Positions 1 to 8,371 of a stretch of 64,000 bases of DNA are shown here, piece after piece. The notes beneath the pieces were generated by a model. That model had not been told where the DNA came from. It saw only the letters and a list, made by a program, of their open reading frames with translations, and did not search any database. The DNA lies in the NCBI GenBank assembly GCA_050698015.1, contig JBOHAU010000019.1:1-64000 (forward strand), in the 5' to 3' direction. Positions within the stretch are counted from its first letter, which is position 1; every line of letters begins with the position of its first letter. The translations under genes and the position numbers were made by a program. The stretch is from JACDAN01 sp050698015. GTDB taxonomy: Bacteria; Actinomycetota; Thermoleophilia; Gaiellales; Gaiellaceae.

Positions 1-413
1 AGCACGAGCGGGAGCTTCGCGACCTGGCCGCCGACCTCGGCGTCGCGGATCGGGTCCACTTCCCCGCCTGGGTTTCCGACGTCGAGCTCGAGGAGCTCTA
101 CGCATCGGCGACGTGCTTCGTGCTTCCGTCGCTGATCGAGGGGTTCGGGCTGCCGGTGCTCGAGGCGATGGCGCGTGACGTGCCGGTTGCCTGCTCGAAC
201 CGGCCGGCGCTCCCCGAGGTGGCCGGCGGCGCAGCGTTGCTGTTCGATCCCCTCGATCAGTCCGGGGTCACGGATGCGGTTCGCCGCCTCCTCGCCGACA
301 AGTCTCTTCGCGACGATCTCGTCCGTCGGGGCGGGGAGCGTGCCCGCGAGCTGAGCTGGGGGCGCACGGCCGAAGCGACGGTCGCGAGCTACCGCAGGGC
401 GCTCGGCGAGTAA
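1..413 (+). CDS. Glycosyltransferase family 4, C-terminal part (cut by window edge)
   Basis: This is the last 136 codons of a retaining GT4 (GT-B fold) sugar transferase; the reading frame is open from base 3. The visible part carries the C-terminal nucleotide-sugar-binding half, including the E-x7-E type motif EGFGLPVLEAMA, followed by the usual helix-rich tail ending in a typical SWGRTAEATVASYRRAL segment. The same tail type recurs in the GT4 genes at 2297 and 40618, so they are probably relatives. It opens the glycan island and is followed 13 bases later by another GT4 gene on the same strand. Donor and acceptor cannot be told from sequence. Confidence 0.9.
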   Translation, partial: HERELRDLAADLGVADRVHFPAWVSDVELEELYASATCFVLPSLIEGFGLPVLEAMARDVPVACSNRPALPEVAGGAALLFDPLDQSGVTDAVRRLLADKSLRDDLVRRGGERARELSWGRTAEATVASYRRALGE

Positions 414-426
414 CCTCGCGCGGCCC

Positions 427-1593
427 GTGCACCGGCCTGTGCGCATCCTGATCGCGAGGGGCTACCAGGTGACGCCCTGGGAGCTGAAGCCGTGGGAGAG
501 TCTTCCCGCGGATCGCTTCGAGGTTGCGTACTTGCGGCTGGCGAGGAACTGGTTCGACGACTCCAGCGTCCGGCTCCGACGGTTCCCGGTCAAGGCGGTC
601 AGCTCGTACCTACCGCGTGGCCGGGTGGGCGCTGCGATCGCCGGCATCACGTCTGACCACTACGTGGGCGCGAAGGAGGCCTTCGAGTGGGCCGACGTTG
701 TCCACGCGGAAGAGCTCTCGTATTGGTTCGCCGGCGACGCCGCCCGCCGGAAGCCCCGGCACGGCTACCTGCTGGCGCTCACGGTCTGGGAGACGATGCC
801 CTTCCTCGGCACGTATCGCAACCGTGCCGCGCGAAGTTACCGCCGCGAGACGCTTGCAGCGACGGACCTTTTCCTGCCTACGACCGAGCGCGCCCGGTCG
901 GCGCTACTGCTGGAGGGTGCGGATCCGGACCGGATCGAGGTCATGTCGCCCGGCATCGACGTCGAGCGTTTCGCGAGGGCCGAGCGTCCCGAGCCCCCGT
1001 CGGCTGAGCATGTGGTCGTGTCGCCGGGCCGACTCGTTTGGGAAAAAGGTCATCAGGATGTGATGCGAGCGCTCATGTTGCTCCGCCGCGAAGGTGGACC
1101 CCGGGCACGTCTCTTGATCATCGGCTCAGGTCCCGAGGAGGAACGCCTGCGGGCGTACGCGGGCGAGCTCGGCCTCGCAGAGACCGTCGAGATCCGCTCC
1201 GTGCCGTACGACGAGATGCCGGCCGTATTCGCCGGCGCGTCTTGCATGGTGCTGGCGAGCCTCACCACGGCTCTGGGCGGCTACTACGTCGGCGACATCC
1301 CCCGCTTTTTCTGGGAGGAGCAGTTCGGGCTCGTGCTTGCCGAGGCGATGGCGGCCGGTCTGCCGATCGTCGCGAGCCGCTCCGGCGCGATCCGGGAGGT
1401 GGCCGGCGAGGCCGCCGCTTACTTCACCCCGGGCGACTGGCCGGGCCTCGCCGAGCTCCTCGCGGAAGGACCGCTGGCTCGGCCGCCCGGGGAGCGCGCA
1501 GCACACCCGCCGGAGCTCGTGCGCCGGTACTCGATCGAGGCGGCGGCCGAGCGACTGGCTGCGGCCTACGACCGGCTGCTCTCGGCTGCCTGA
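427..1593 (+). CDS. Glycosyltransferase family 4 (388 aa)
   Basis: Complete GT-B fold transferase of normal GT4 length. The C-terminal domain holds the donor-binding pattern (SPGRLVWEKGHQD near residue 200, then WEEQFGLVLAEAMAAG with both glutamates near residues 298-306). The GTG start at 427 is the first start after the previous gene, and a TAACCT element at 411-416 lies ten bases upstream. The 3' end overlaps the convergent gene at 1566 by 28 bases. Substrate unknown; a role in surface polysaccharide assembly is inferred from the neighbours. Confidence 0.9.
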   Translation: MHRPVRILIARGYQVTPWELKPWESLPADRFEVAYLRLARNWFDDSSVRLRRFPVKAVSSYLPRGRVGAAIAGITSDHYVGAKEAFEWADVVHAEELSYWFAGDAARRKPRHGYLLALTVWETMPFLGTYRNRAARSYRRETLAATDLFLPTTERARSALLLEGADPDRIEVMSPGIDVERFARAERPEPPSAEHVVVSPGRLVWEKGHQDVMRALMLLRREGGPRARLLIIGSGPEEERLRAYAGELGLAETVEIRSVPYDEMPAVFAGASCMVLASLTTALGGYYVGDIPRFFWEEQFGLVLAEAMAAGLPIVASRSGAIREVAGEAAAYFTPGDWPGLAELLAEGPLARPPGERAAHPPELVRRYSIEAAAERLAAAYDRLLSAA

Positions 1594-2300
1594 CCCCACG
1601 GCGGCCGCCGCTGCCACGGCCGCCACGTCCCGAGCGTCCTGCGAAGGCCGCGCCATCCCGGCGCGCCACGCTCCTCCAGCAGGCGCGCCAGCTTTGCGAT
1701 CTCCTCGTCAGCCGCGTATGCCGCCGCGAACGGCGAGAGGTGGCGGATAGGCGTGGCGTCGACGATGCCGAGCCGGCAGCCGTCCGCTCGCAGATCCATC
1801 CAGTCGAGCTCGAGGCCCCAACCCATTCCGATCTCCTGCGGGAACGGAATGATCCGATCGCGCCACTCCGGCGCGACCGCGAAGAGTGGCCCGATCTCGA
1901 CGAACGTCGTCAGGCGCGCCCGCGAGAGGGGGCGCCTCCACGTGATGCGGTGGCTGATGTTGCTCCGCAAGACATGGGCGGGCTGGGCGAGGTCGAGCCT
2001 CGCTGCGGCCGCGGTCTCCAGGAATGACGCAACATCGCCGCGCACGAACTCCGCATCGTCGTCGGCTACGACCACCGGTTGCGTTGGGTTCGGCCGACGT
2101 TCCTCGAGCAGTCGATTGACGAGGTCGAACTTCATCCCAGGCCCGGAGCCGGCAGTCAAGTCGGCCAGGCTCGAGTGGGGTTCGTCGAGCGCCCAGAGCC
2201 CGACCGTCCAGTCCCTCGCCAGCGCCGGCGCCAGCAGCCGCTCGAGCACCGCTGCGTTCCGTCGCCGGTAGACCGAGTAGACGGCTGCCGGTTCCGTCAC
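1566..2300 (-). CDS. GT-A-like transferase of uncertain family (244 aa)
   Basis: The protein opens with a short N-terminal beta-alpha unit and carries an acidic VVVADDDAEF motif near residues 76-85 that looks like the metal-binding DxD of GT-A fold nucleotide-sugar transferases. GLELDWMD near residue 160 could be the catalytic acidic region. I do not recognise the exact family. It lies downstream of the GT4 gene at 2297 and overlaps it by 4 bases (start within GTGA), so the two are translationally coupled. A glycosyltransferase role is inferred from the motif and context. Confidence 0.72.
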   Translation of the reverse strand: MTEPAAVYSVYRRRNAAVLERLLAPALARDWTVGLWALDEPHSSLADLTAGSGPGMKFDLVNRLLEERRPNPTQPVVVADDDAEFVRGDVASFLETAAAARLDLAQPAHVLRSNISHRITWRRPLSRARLTTFVEIGPLFAVAPEWRDRIIPFPQEIGMGWGLELDWMDLRADGCRLGIVDATPIRHLSPFAAAYAADEEIAKLARLLEERGAPGWRGLRRTLGTWRPWQRRPPWGQAAESSRS

Positions 2301-3400
2301 GCGAGCGCCTTGCGATAGCTGGCGAGCGTCTGCCTCGCCGTCTCCGCCCAGCTGAACCGCTGCGCCCGCGCGAGGCCCGCGTCTCGCAGGCGCTCCGCGA
2401 GCCCGCGGTCCTCCAGGATCCGGCGTACGGATGAGGCGATCGCGTCGACGTCGAGCGGATCGAACAGCAGCGCCGCGTCGCCGACGACCTCCGGTAGCGC
2501 GGTCGCGTTCGAGCAGGCGACTGGCACGCCGCGCAGCATCGCCTCGAGCACGGGTAGACCGAAGCCCTCGGCGAGTGAGGGGAAGACGAAGCAGTCCGCT
2601 GCGCGGTAGAGCCCGTCCAGGGTCGCGTCGTCGACCCAGCCGAGCAAGCGCACACGACCGCGGAGACCCAATGCGTCGATCTGCCGTTCGAGCTCGCGCT
2701 CGTAGCCCGTCGAGTACCCCGGCATCAACAGGATCCCGCTCGGAACGCGGGCGAACGCCTCGAGCAAGCGGCCGGCGTTCTTGTGCGGACGCTTTGCGAG
2801 CACGCTCAGGACGAGGGGAGCGTCTCCGAGCTCGAAACGGCGGCGAATCTCCTGCGGCGGCGCGCCTCGCATGTGCTCCGGCAAGCCTGGGCCGAGCGGC
2901 ACGACGTCCACGGACTCGCCGGGCAAGCCGAGGAAGCGGACGATGTCGGCCTTCGAGGCTTCCGAGTCCGTCAGCACGCGCGTCGAGCGCCGCGCGGCGA
3001 GCGGCACCAGCACCTCAACCCCCTTGGCCAGCATGCCGTGTGTCTCCGGGTACCGCTTGAAGACGACGTCGTGGATCGTCGTCACCTGCGGAACGGGGGC
3101 CAGCGCTGGTGCCGTGTTGAAGAGGTTGTGCAGCAGGTCCGGTCTCGCCGAGCGCACGGCGCGGGGGAGCAGCGTCTGCTCGGCAAGCACACGGCGGACG
3201 CGGCTCCGCGGGTCGAAACGGAGCGGCTCGACCCTGACGCCCTCACCCCAGTCCTCCGTCGCGGCCGGCCCGCCGAGGAAGAGGGTGACCTCGAGTTCCG
3301 GGTCGGCGGCCCGCAGAGCGGGCAGGAGCCGGCGAGCGTAGACCTCGGCGCCACCGGTCTCGCCGGGCACGAGGTGGAGGAGGTTGTAGGCGACGTGCAT
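2297..3400 (-). CDS. Glycosyltransferase family 4 (367 aa)
   Basis: GT-B fold transferase. The N-terminus (MHVAYNLLHLVPGETGGAE) has the Gly-rich acceptor-domain loop, and the C-terminal half carries SLAEGFGLPVLEAM with the E-x7-E pair. The ATG at 3400 was chosen because this loop follows at once; the longer open frame upstream only reads antisense through the preceding gene. It begins 1 base after the stop of the gene at 3402 and overlaps its downstream neighbour, so the three minus-strand genes 4541-1566 form one operon. Substrate unknown. Confidence 0.9.
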   Translation of the reverse strand: MHVAYNLLHLVPGETGGAEVYARRLLPALRAADPELEVTLFLGGPAATEDWGEGVRVEPLRFDPRSRVRRVLAEQTLLPRAVRSARPDLLHNLFNTAPALAPVPQVTTIHDVVFKRYPETHGMLAKGVEVLVPLAARRSTRVLTDSEASKADIVRFLGLPGESVDVVPLGPGLPEHMRGAPPQEIRRRFELGDAPLVLSVLAKRPHKNAGRLLEAFARVPSGILLMPGYSTGYERELERQIDALGLRGRVRLLGWVDDATLDGLYRAADCFVFPSLAEGFGLPVLEAMLRGVPVACSNATALPEVVGDAALLFDPLDVDAIASSVRRILEDRGLAERLRDAGLARAQRFSWAETARQTLASYRKALA

Positions 3401-3401
3401 G

Positions 3402-4541
3402 TCAGCCGCGGGTGTAGGCCTCGACCACGGTGTCGATGGAGCTCTCGAGCGAGAGTCGGCGCGCGTTCTGCTCGAACCACTCCGCGGTGGAGGCCCGCAG
3501 CTCGTCGCCCGCCTCGTGGACGCGCACGATCGCCGCAGAAAGCTCCTCGGGGTCGGCAGAACGGGCGACGACGCCGTTGACCCCATCCTCGACCAGCTCG
3601 AGCGCTGCGTTGTCGGGGCTCTCCACCACGACGCTCGGCGTCCCGAGCGCCGCGGACTCGACGATCACGAGCCCGTATCCCTCCCTGGTCGACGGCGAAG
3701 CGACACAGAGCGCTCGCTGCACAGCCGCATGACGGTGCTCCTCGCTGACGAATCCGGGCAACGACACCACGTCCTCGAGCCCGAGTTCGCGGACCCGACG
3801 CTCCACCTCTAGGCGAAGCGGTCCGTCGCCCAGGATCTCGGCGCGGAGCTCCGGCAGCTGCTCGCGCGCCGAGGCGAGCGCCGCCGGCAAGGCGAGCACG
3901 CCCTTCTCCGGGATGTGGCGGCCGAGGAAAACAACGACCGGCTCGGCCGGCGTGGGGTCCGGTCGCTCGAGCGGGCCGGCGTAGACGCCGATCACGTCGA
4001 TCGGTCCACGGAACCCCTCGGCGCGGAGGCGCTGCTCGTGCAGGTGAGAGAAGCAGAACGCGCGCTCCCCGAAACGCGTCGCCAGTCGCTGCACGGTCCA
4101 GGCGATCGTTCCCTTGACCTTGCCGAGGTACTCGCGCCAGTAGGCGAGCGTCCATACCTCGATCCAGTCGACGATCAGGCGATAGCCCCCGCGGCGACGA
4201 GCCGCGCCGGCGGCGAGCAGCGCGAAGAACGGCGTCGAGGCGCAGTGCACCAAGTCGTAGCGCCGGCCGTTCCGCCGCAAGTGGCGAAGGACGCCGCGCC
4301 CGAAGCGAAGTGCCGGCCCGATCCGGCGCCTCCCGTCCGTGTAGAGCTCGAGCCTCGGCCCCACGGCGACGACGTCGACGCCTGGGACATCCGGCTGCAC
4401 CCCCTCGTCCCACTGGCGAAGGGTGAGATACGTGACCTCGTGGCCCTGGTGGGCGAGCCGCTCCGCGAGGGCGCGGTACCAGCGCTCACCGCCGCCGACC
4501 GTGTACGGATAGAGGCAGTCGTAGACCAGGCAGATGCGCAT
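3402..4541 (-). CDS. Glycosyltransferase family 4 (379 aa)
   Basis: Complete GT4: the N-terminus MRICLVYDCLYPYTVGGGE has the GGGE acceptor loop, and the donor half has VVFLGRHIPEKG and STREGYGLVIVESAALG. It is the first gene of the three-gene minus-strand operon (4541 to 1566) and is divergent from the GT2 gene at 4607, with only 65 bases between the starts. No clear Shine-Dalgarno sequence precedes it. Likely adds a sugar to a lipid-linked or surface glycan; the sugar cannot be assigned. Confidence 0.9.
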   Translation of the reverse strand: MRICLVYDCLYPYTVGGGERWYRALAERLAHQGHEVTYLTLRQWDEGVQPDVPGVDVVAVGPRLELYTDGRRRIGPALRFGRGVLRHLRRNGRRYDLVHCASTPFFALLAAGAARRRGGYRLIVDWIEVWTLAYWREYLGKVKGTIAWTVQRLATRFGERAFCFSHLHEQRLRAEGFRGPIDVIGVYAGPLERPDPTPAEPVVVFLGRHIPEKGVLALPAALASAREQLPELRAEILGDGPLRLEVERRVRELGLEDVVSLPGFVSEEHRHAAVQRALCVASPSTREGYGLVIVESAALGTPSVVVESPDNAALELVEDGVNGVVARSADPEELSAAIVRVHEAGDELRASTAEWFEQNARRLSLESSIDTVVEAYTRG

Positions 4542-4592
4542 GAGTTGGAGGATTCTGCCCCGGGCGCAGCCGAAGCAGCCGAGAGGCCTTCC

Positions 4593-4598
4593 TAGAAT
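4593..4598 (+). promoter_or_regulatory. Candidate -10 element, TAGAAT, of a leaderless promoter
   Basis: TAGAAT lies 8 bases before the GTG start at 4607, so transcription would begin at or next to the start codon. The ATG inside this element (4596) is out of frame with the gene, which supports the GTG. No convincing -35 is visible. Inference from spacing shared with other operon heads in the window. Confidence 0.45.
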
Positions 4599-4606
4599 GG
4601 CCGCGC

Positions 4607-5347
4607 GTGAACGAGACAGCTCTGGCCAAGAAACGGATCGCGATCGTCCCGGCGCTAAACGAGGCGGCGACGATCGGCCGTGTGGTCAAGGAGATCCAGT
4701 CCGTCGATCTCGGCTTCGAGGTGCTCGTCGTGGACGACGGGTCCAGCGACGGGACCGGCGCGCTGGCGGAGGCTGCCGGCGCCCGCGTCCTGCGGCTCCC
4801 GTTCAACCTCGGGATCGGGGGCGCCGTGCAGACGGGGTACCGCTACGCGCTTGCCAACGGGTTCGACCTCGCCGTGCAGATCGACGGCGACGGACAACAT
4901 GACGCAGGGCAGCTTGAGGTTCTCCTTGCCCCGCTGCTCGCCGGAGAGGCGGACATCGTGATCGGGTCGCGCTTCGCGGGCGTCGGCAACTACCGAGCCA
5001 CGCGCGTCCGGCGGCTGGGGATGCACCTCTTCGCCGGGGTCGTCTCGCTTGTCCTCCGGCAGTGGCTGACCGATACGAGCTCCTCCTTCAGGGCTCTGAA
5101 TCGCCGCAGCCTCTCGTTGTTCGCCGCCGACTATCCGCACGGCTTCCTGGAGACCGTCGAAGCGACCGTTCTCGCCGGCAAGTACCGGCTCCGGGTCAAG
5201 GAGGTGCCGGTCACCATGCGCGAGCGCGAGCTCGGCCGCTCCTCACTCACGATCCCCCTGTCGCTCTTCTACTCGGCGAAGGTGCTGCTCGCCGTGTTCG
5301 TCAGCCTGTTCCGAAGGCCCGCCGTTCGTCTGGAGGAGGAACCATGA
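4607..5347 (+). CDS. GT2 dolichyl/polyprenyl-phosphate sugar synthase-like (246 aa)
   Basis: GT-A fold family 2 transferase of the DPM1/polyprenyl-phosphate type. VPALNEAATIGRVV lies at the N-terminus, EVLVVDDGSSDGT near residues 39-51, and the acceptor-side QIDGDGQHDAGQL near residues 91-103 supplies the DxD-like metal site. Known members move a sugar from a nucleotide donor to a polyprenyl phosphate at the inner face of the membrane. It overlaps the downstream DUF2304 gene by 4 bases, a pairing seen repeatedly in actinobacterial glycan loci. The sugar is unknown. Confidence 0.9.
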   Translation: MNETALAKKRIAIVPALNEAATIGRVVKEIQSVDLGFEVLVVDDGSSDGTGALAEAAGARVLRLPFNLGIGGAVQTGYRYALANGFDLAVQIDGDGQHDAGQLEVLLAPLLAGEADIVIGSRFAGVGNYRATRVRRLGMHLFAGVVSLVLRQWLTDTSSSFRALNRRSLSLFAADYPHGFLETVEATVLAGKYRLRVKEVPVTMRERELGRSSLTIPLSLFYSAKVLLAVFVSLFRRPAVRLEEEP

Positions 5348-5724
5348 TTCCGTTCCGCGTCGCGGTCGTCGCAGCCATCGCGGCGATCATCTTCTTGCTC
5401 GTCATCTTCGAGCTGATCCGTAGCCGTCGACTCCAGGAGCGCTACGCGCTCCTGTGGCTGATCACGGGCAGTGTGATCCTCCTGCTCGCCGTCTGGCGCG
5501 ACGCGCTCCGGCTCGTCGCCGAGCAGATCGGGATCGCCTATCCGCCGTCGGCGCTCTTCGTCGTCGGCTTCCTCTTCATCCTCGTCGTGCTGCTCCACTA
5601 CTCGACTGTGATCTCCGAGCTCTCGGAGCGGAATGTCACGCTCGCGCAGGACCTCGCGCTCGTCGAGGAGCGGCTCCGCGTCCACGAACGACAAGCGGCG
5701 GAGGCCCGTGCGGAGGGCGCCTAA
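5344..5724 (+). CDS. DUF2304 small membrane protein (126 aa)
   Basis: Three hydrophobic segments (about residues 5-22, 35-55 and 68-88) are followed by a charged coiled-coil-like C-terminal tail (LAQDLALVEERLRVHE). This matches the DUF2304 family, which usually sits directly after a polyprenyl-phosphate glycosyltransferase as here. The ATG at 5344 overlaps the TGA of that gene; longer versions of the frame only run through the upstream gene. Its function is not established; a role as membrane partner of the neighbouring transferase is inferred. Confidence 0.85.
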   Translation: MIPFRVAVVAAIAAIIFLLVIFELIRSRRLQERYALLWLITGSVILLLAVWRDALRLVAEQIGIAYPPSALFVVGFLFILVVLLHYSTVISELSERNVTLAQDLALVEERLRVHERQAAEARAEGA

Positions 5725-5733
5725 GCTGGCGAG

Positions 5734-6126
5734 ATGTCGGGCGAGACGCGAGAAGACTTAGAGGCCGAGATCGCGGCGATTGTCTCCCGCCTGCGGGAGG
5801 AGGTCGGCCGGGCCTCGTCAGGCTCGATGTCGCGGTCCGAAGGCGGACGCCCCGCTGCGAGAGCGCAGGCGGAGCGAGCGTGGGCGGTGAGCGCAGAGCG
5901 TCCGCTGGAGCGCCGGCCGAACCGGCGCGGGGGGATACAGAACTTCCTCATCGCCCCGGTGAAGCGGCTGCTACGCAAGCTCATGCGCTGGTACGTGGAG
6001 CCGCTGGCGGCTCAGCAGCGGACGTTCAACCTGACCATCCTCAACCTCATCGACGAGCTCGCGGAGCGCGTCGAGTCGCTTGAACAGCAGCGCAGGCAGG
6101 ATCGCAACAGCGAAACAGACGGATGA
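5734..6126 (+). CDS. Small hypothetical protein with amphipathic C-terminal helix (130 aa)
   Basis: No known enzyme motif is visible. The first half is charged and low in complexity; the second half (about 66-125) contains a basic amphipathic stretch (LIAPVKRLLRKLMRWYVEPL) and a helix (TILNLIDELAERVESLEQQR). From memory, similar segments precede the SAM domain of some glycan methyltransferases, so this may be a stand-alone membrane-association module. It overlaps the next GT4 gene by 4 bases (ATGA), so co-expression is likely. Function unknown. Confidence 0.7.
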   Translation: MSGETREDLEAEIAAIVSRLREEVGRASSGSMSRSEGGRPAARAQAERAWAVSAERPLERRPNRRGGIQNFLIAPVKRLLRKLMRWYVEPLAAQQRTFNLTILNLIDELAERVESLEQQRRQDRNSETDG

Positions 6127-7154
6127 GGATCGCCGTCTGCGCGCCGCAGGTGCCGTTCGAGCGCGGCGGTACCGAGATCCTGGCCGAGACGCTCGTGCGC
6201 GAGCTGCGCCGCCGCGGACACGAGGTCGAGGACGTGAAGATTCCGTTCAAGTGGTATCCCGGGCCTCGGGCGCTGCGCGAAGCGCTGGTGTGGCGGCTCG
6301 TCGACCTCGAGGAAGCGCAGGAGCGGCCCGTGGACCTCGTCATCGCCACGAAGTTCCCGTCGTATGCGGTCCGCCACCCGAACAAGGTCGTCTGGCTCGT
6401 GCACCAGTTTCGCCAGGCGTACGAGCTCGACCGAGCCGACTTCGGGCAATTCGGTGACGACCCCTTCGATCGCGCCACCGTTCGGGCGATCCACCGGCTC
6501 GATCGGAGGACCCTCGGCGAGGCGAAACGGCTCTTTGCGATCTCGCGAAACGTCGCCGACCGGCTGGAGCGCTCCACCGGCCTCGACGCCGAGGTGCTCC
6601 CACCGCCGCCGCAGCAGCTCGCGTATCGGACGCCGGAAGGCGACGGCGAGTTCATCCTGTCGGTGGGCAGGCTCGACCGCGCGAAGCGTGTGGACCTGCT
6701 GCTGGAGGCGGCCGCACTCGACGGTAGCCTGCGCGTCGTCGTGGCGGGGGAAGGGCCAGACCGGGAACGCCTGGAAAGGCTCAGCGCAAAGCGGGGTCTG
6801 GACGGACGAGTGTCTTTTACAGGCCGCGTGGGCGAGGACGAGCTCGTCGACCTCTACTCCCGCTGTCTAGCCGTGTTCTACGCGCCCTTCGACGAGGACT
6901 TCGGATTCGTCCCGTTCGAGGCGTTCCTCTCCGGGCGCCCGGTCGTGACCACACACGACGCGGGCGGGCCGCTCGAGGTCGTCGTCGACGGCAAGAACGG
7001 CATAGTCTGCGAGCCCGTCGCTCCGGCCGTCGCCTCGGCCTGCTCCTGGCTCGCCGCGAACCCAGAACAGGCGCGCGCGCGCGGTCTCGCCGGGAAGGAG
7101 CGCGCCGAGCAGGTCACCTGGGACTCCGTCGTCGGCCGCCTCCTCGGCCCGTGA
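6123..7154 (+). CDS. Glycosyltransferase family 4 (343 aa)
   Basis: GT-B fold. The N-terminus has the acceptor loop VPFERGGTEILAETL. The donor half shows ILSVGRLDRAKRVD near residue 178 and FDEDFGFVPFEAFLSG near residue 258. It is third in the plus-strand operon 4607-10556, with 4-base overlaps on both sides (ATGA upstream, GTGA downstream). The family transfers sugars with retention of configuration; donor and acceptor are unknown. Confidence 0.9.
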   Translation: MRIAVCAPQVPFERGGTEILAETLVRELRRRGHEVEDVKIPFKWYPGPRALREALVWRLVDLEEAQERPVDLVIATKFPSYAVRHPNKVVWLVHQFRQAYELDRADFGQFGDDPFDRATVRAIHRLDRRTLGEAKRLFAISRNVADRLERSTGLDAEVLPPPPQQLAYRTPEGDGEFILSVGRLDRAKRVDLLLEAAALDGSLRVVVAGEGPDRERLERLSAKRGLDGRVSFTGRVGEDELVDLYSRCLAVFYAPFDEDFGFVPFEAFLSGRPVVTTHDAGGPLEVVVDGKNGIVCEPVAPAVASACSWLAANPEQARARGLAGKERAEQVTWDSVVGRLLGP

Positions 7155-8371
7155 AGGTCGCGTACTACTCGCCCTTCCCGCCCGAGCGTTCGGGGATCGC
7201 GGACTACAGCGCGCTGCTGTTTCCGGCGCTCGAGGAGCGGATGGACGTCACCGCCGTGCGGAGGGGGGCCAAGAGACCCCCGCGCGGCACGGACGTGTCG
7301 CTCTACCACGTCGGCAACAACCCGGAAGCGCACGGTTGGATCCTGGACGCGCTTCGGCGAAGACCGGGTGTCGTCGTCCTGCACGACTTCGTGCTCCACC
7401 ACCTGATTGCAGGCATGACGATCGGGCAGGGCCACCCGGAGGGCTACCTGGACGCAATGCAGCGGGACGCCGGCGTCGTGGGCAGGCTGCTCGCGCACGG
7501 TGTCGTCGACAACTTGCTCCCGCCGATCTGGGAGTACCGAGCGCAGGACTTCCCGCTCACCCGAGAGGTCCTGAGCGTCGCCCAGGGCGTGATCTGCCAC
7601 TCGCGATACGTCGGGCAGCGGGTAACGGACTACGCGTACGCCGGGCAGGTCTCGGTGATCCCGATGCCCGCCTGGCCCTCGGTCGAGATTGGTGCCCGCG
7701 TCGCGCCCGAGGGCTCGCCGCTCTTCGCGTGCATCGGGTATCTGAACGCCGCGAAGCGGGTCCCGCAGCTGCTGGAGGCATTCGCACGCGTTCACCGTCG
7801 CTTCCCGAACGCGACGCTCGTGCTGGCCGGCGCGGCGGCGGGTGACGTCGACGTCGAGCGGCTCGGCCCCGGCGTCCACCGCTTCGACCACCTTGACGAA
7901 AGCGAGCTCTGGCAGCTGCTCGCCGACTGCGACGTCTGCGTGAGCCTGCGCGGGCCGACGATGGGCGAGACGTCGGGGATGGCGATCCGCGCTCTCTCGC
8001 TCGGCAAGCCCCTCGTCGTGAGCGACGTCGGGTGGTTCTCGGAGCTCCCCGACACCGTCGCCGCGAAGGTGCCGCTCGGCGACGACGAGGTCGACCTTCT
8101 GGCTGAAACGCTCGAACGGCTCGCGGCGGATGCCGAGTTGCGGGCCGGGATGGGCGCCGCCGCCAGCGAGCACGCGCGCACCGAGCACGACCTCGGCCGC
8201 GTCGCGGATCGCTACCGAGAGGCGATCGAGGAGATGGCCGGTGGATCCGCCGTCCGCGACGTCATCTTCAACGACGTCGCGAAGGCCTCGAGCGACGTCG
8301 GCATCGACAGGAACGATCCACAGCTCTCCGTGATCGCCGCAAGCCTGAGCGAGGTCGGCCTTGGACACTGA
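7151..8371 (+). CDS. Glycosyltransferase family 4-like (406 aa)
   Basis: GT-B type protein opening with the acceptor loop SPFPPERSGIADYS and, in the C-terminal half, FACIGYLNAAKRVPQLLEAF. The usual E-x7-E motif is modified (TMGETSGMAIRALSLGKP), keeping the first glutamate but replacing the second by Arg-Ala, so donor handling may differ from the neighbours. There is an extra ~50-residue C-terminal extension after the last Rossmann helix. It overlaps the next gene by 11 bases. Confidence 0.88.
   Translation: MKVAYYSPFPPERSGIADYSALLFPALEERMDVTAVRRGAKRPPRGTDVSLYHVGNNPEAHGWILDALRRRPGVVVLHDFVLHHLIAGMTIGQGHPEGYLDAMQRDAGVVGRLLAHGVVDNLLPPIWEYRAQDFPLTREVLSVAQGVICHSRYVGQRVTDYAYAGQVSVIPMPAWPSVEIGARVAPEGSPLFACIGYLNAAKRVPQLLEAFARVHRRFPNATLVLAGAAAGDVDVERLGPGVHRFDHLDESELWQLLADCDVCVSLRGPTMGETSGMAIRALSLGKPLVVSDVGWFSELPDTVAAKVPLGDDEVDLLAETLERLAADAELRAGMGAAASEHARTEHDLGRVADRYREAIEEMAGGSAVRDVIFNDVAKASSDVGIDRNDPQLSVIAASLSEVGLGH

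Noticed and set aside
6878..8368. A 496-codon minus-strand open frame opposite the GT4-like genes
   Set aside because: Composition is Arg/Asp/Val-rich shadow sequence with no motifs; the plus strand carries clear glycosyltransferases.
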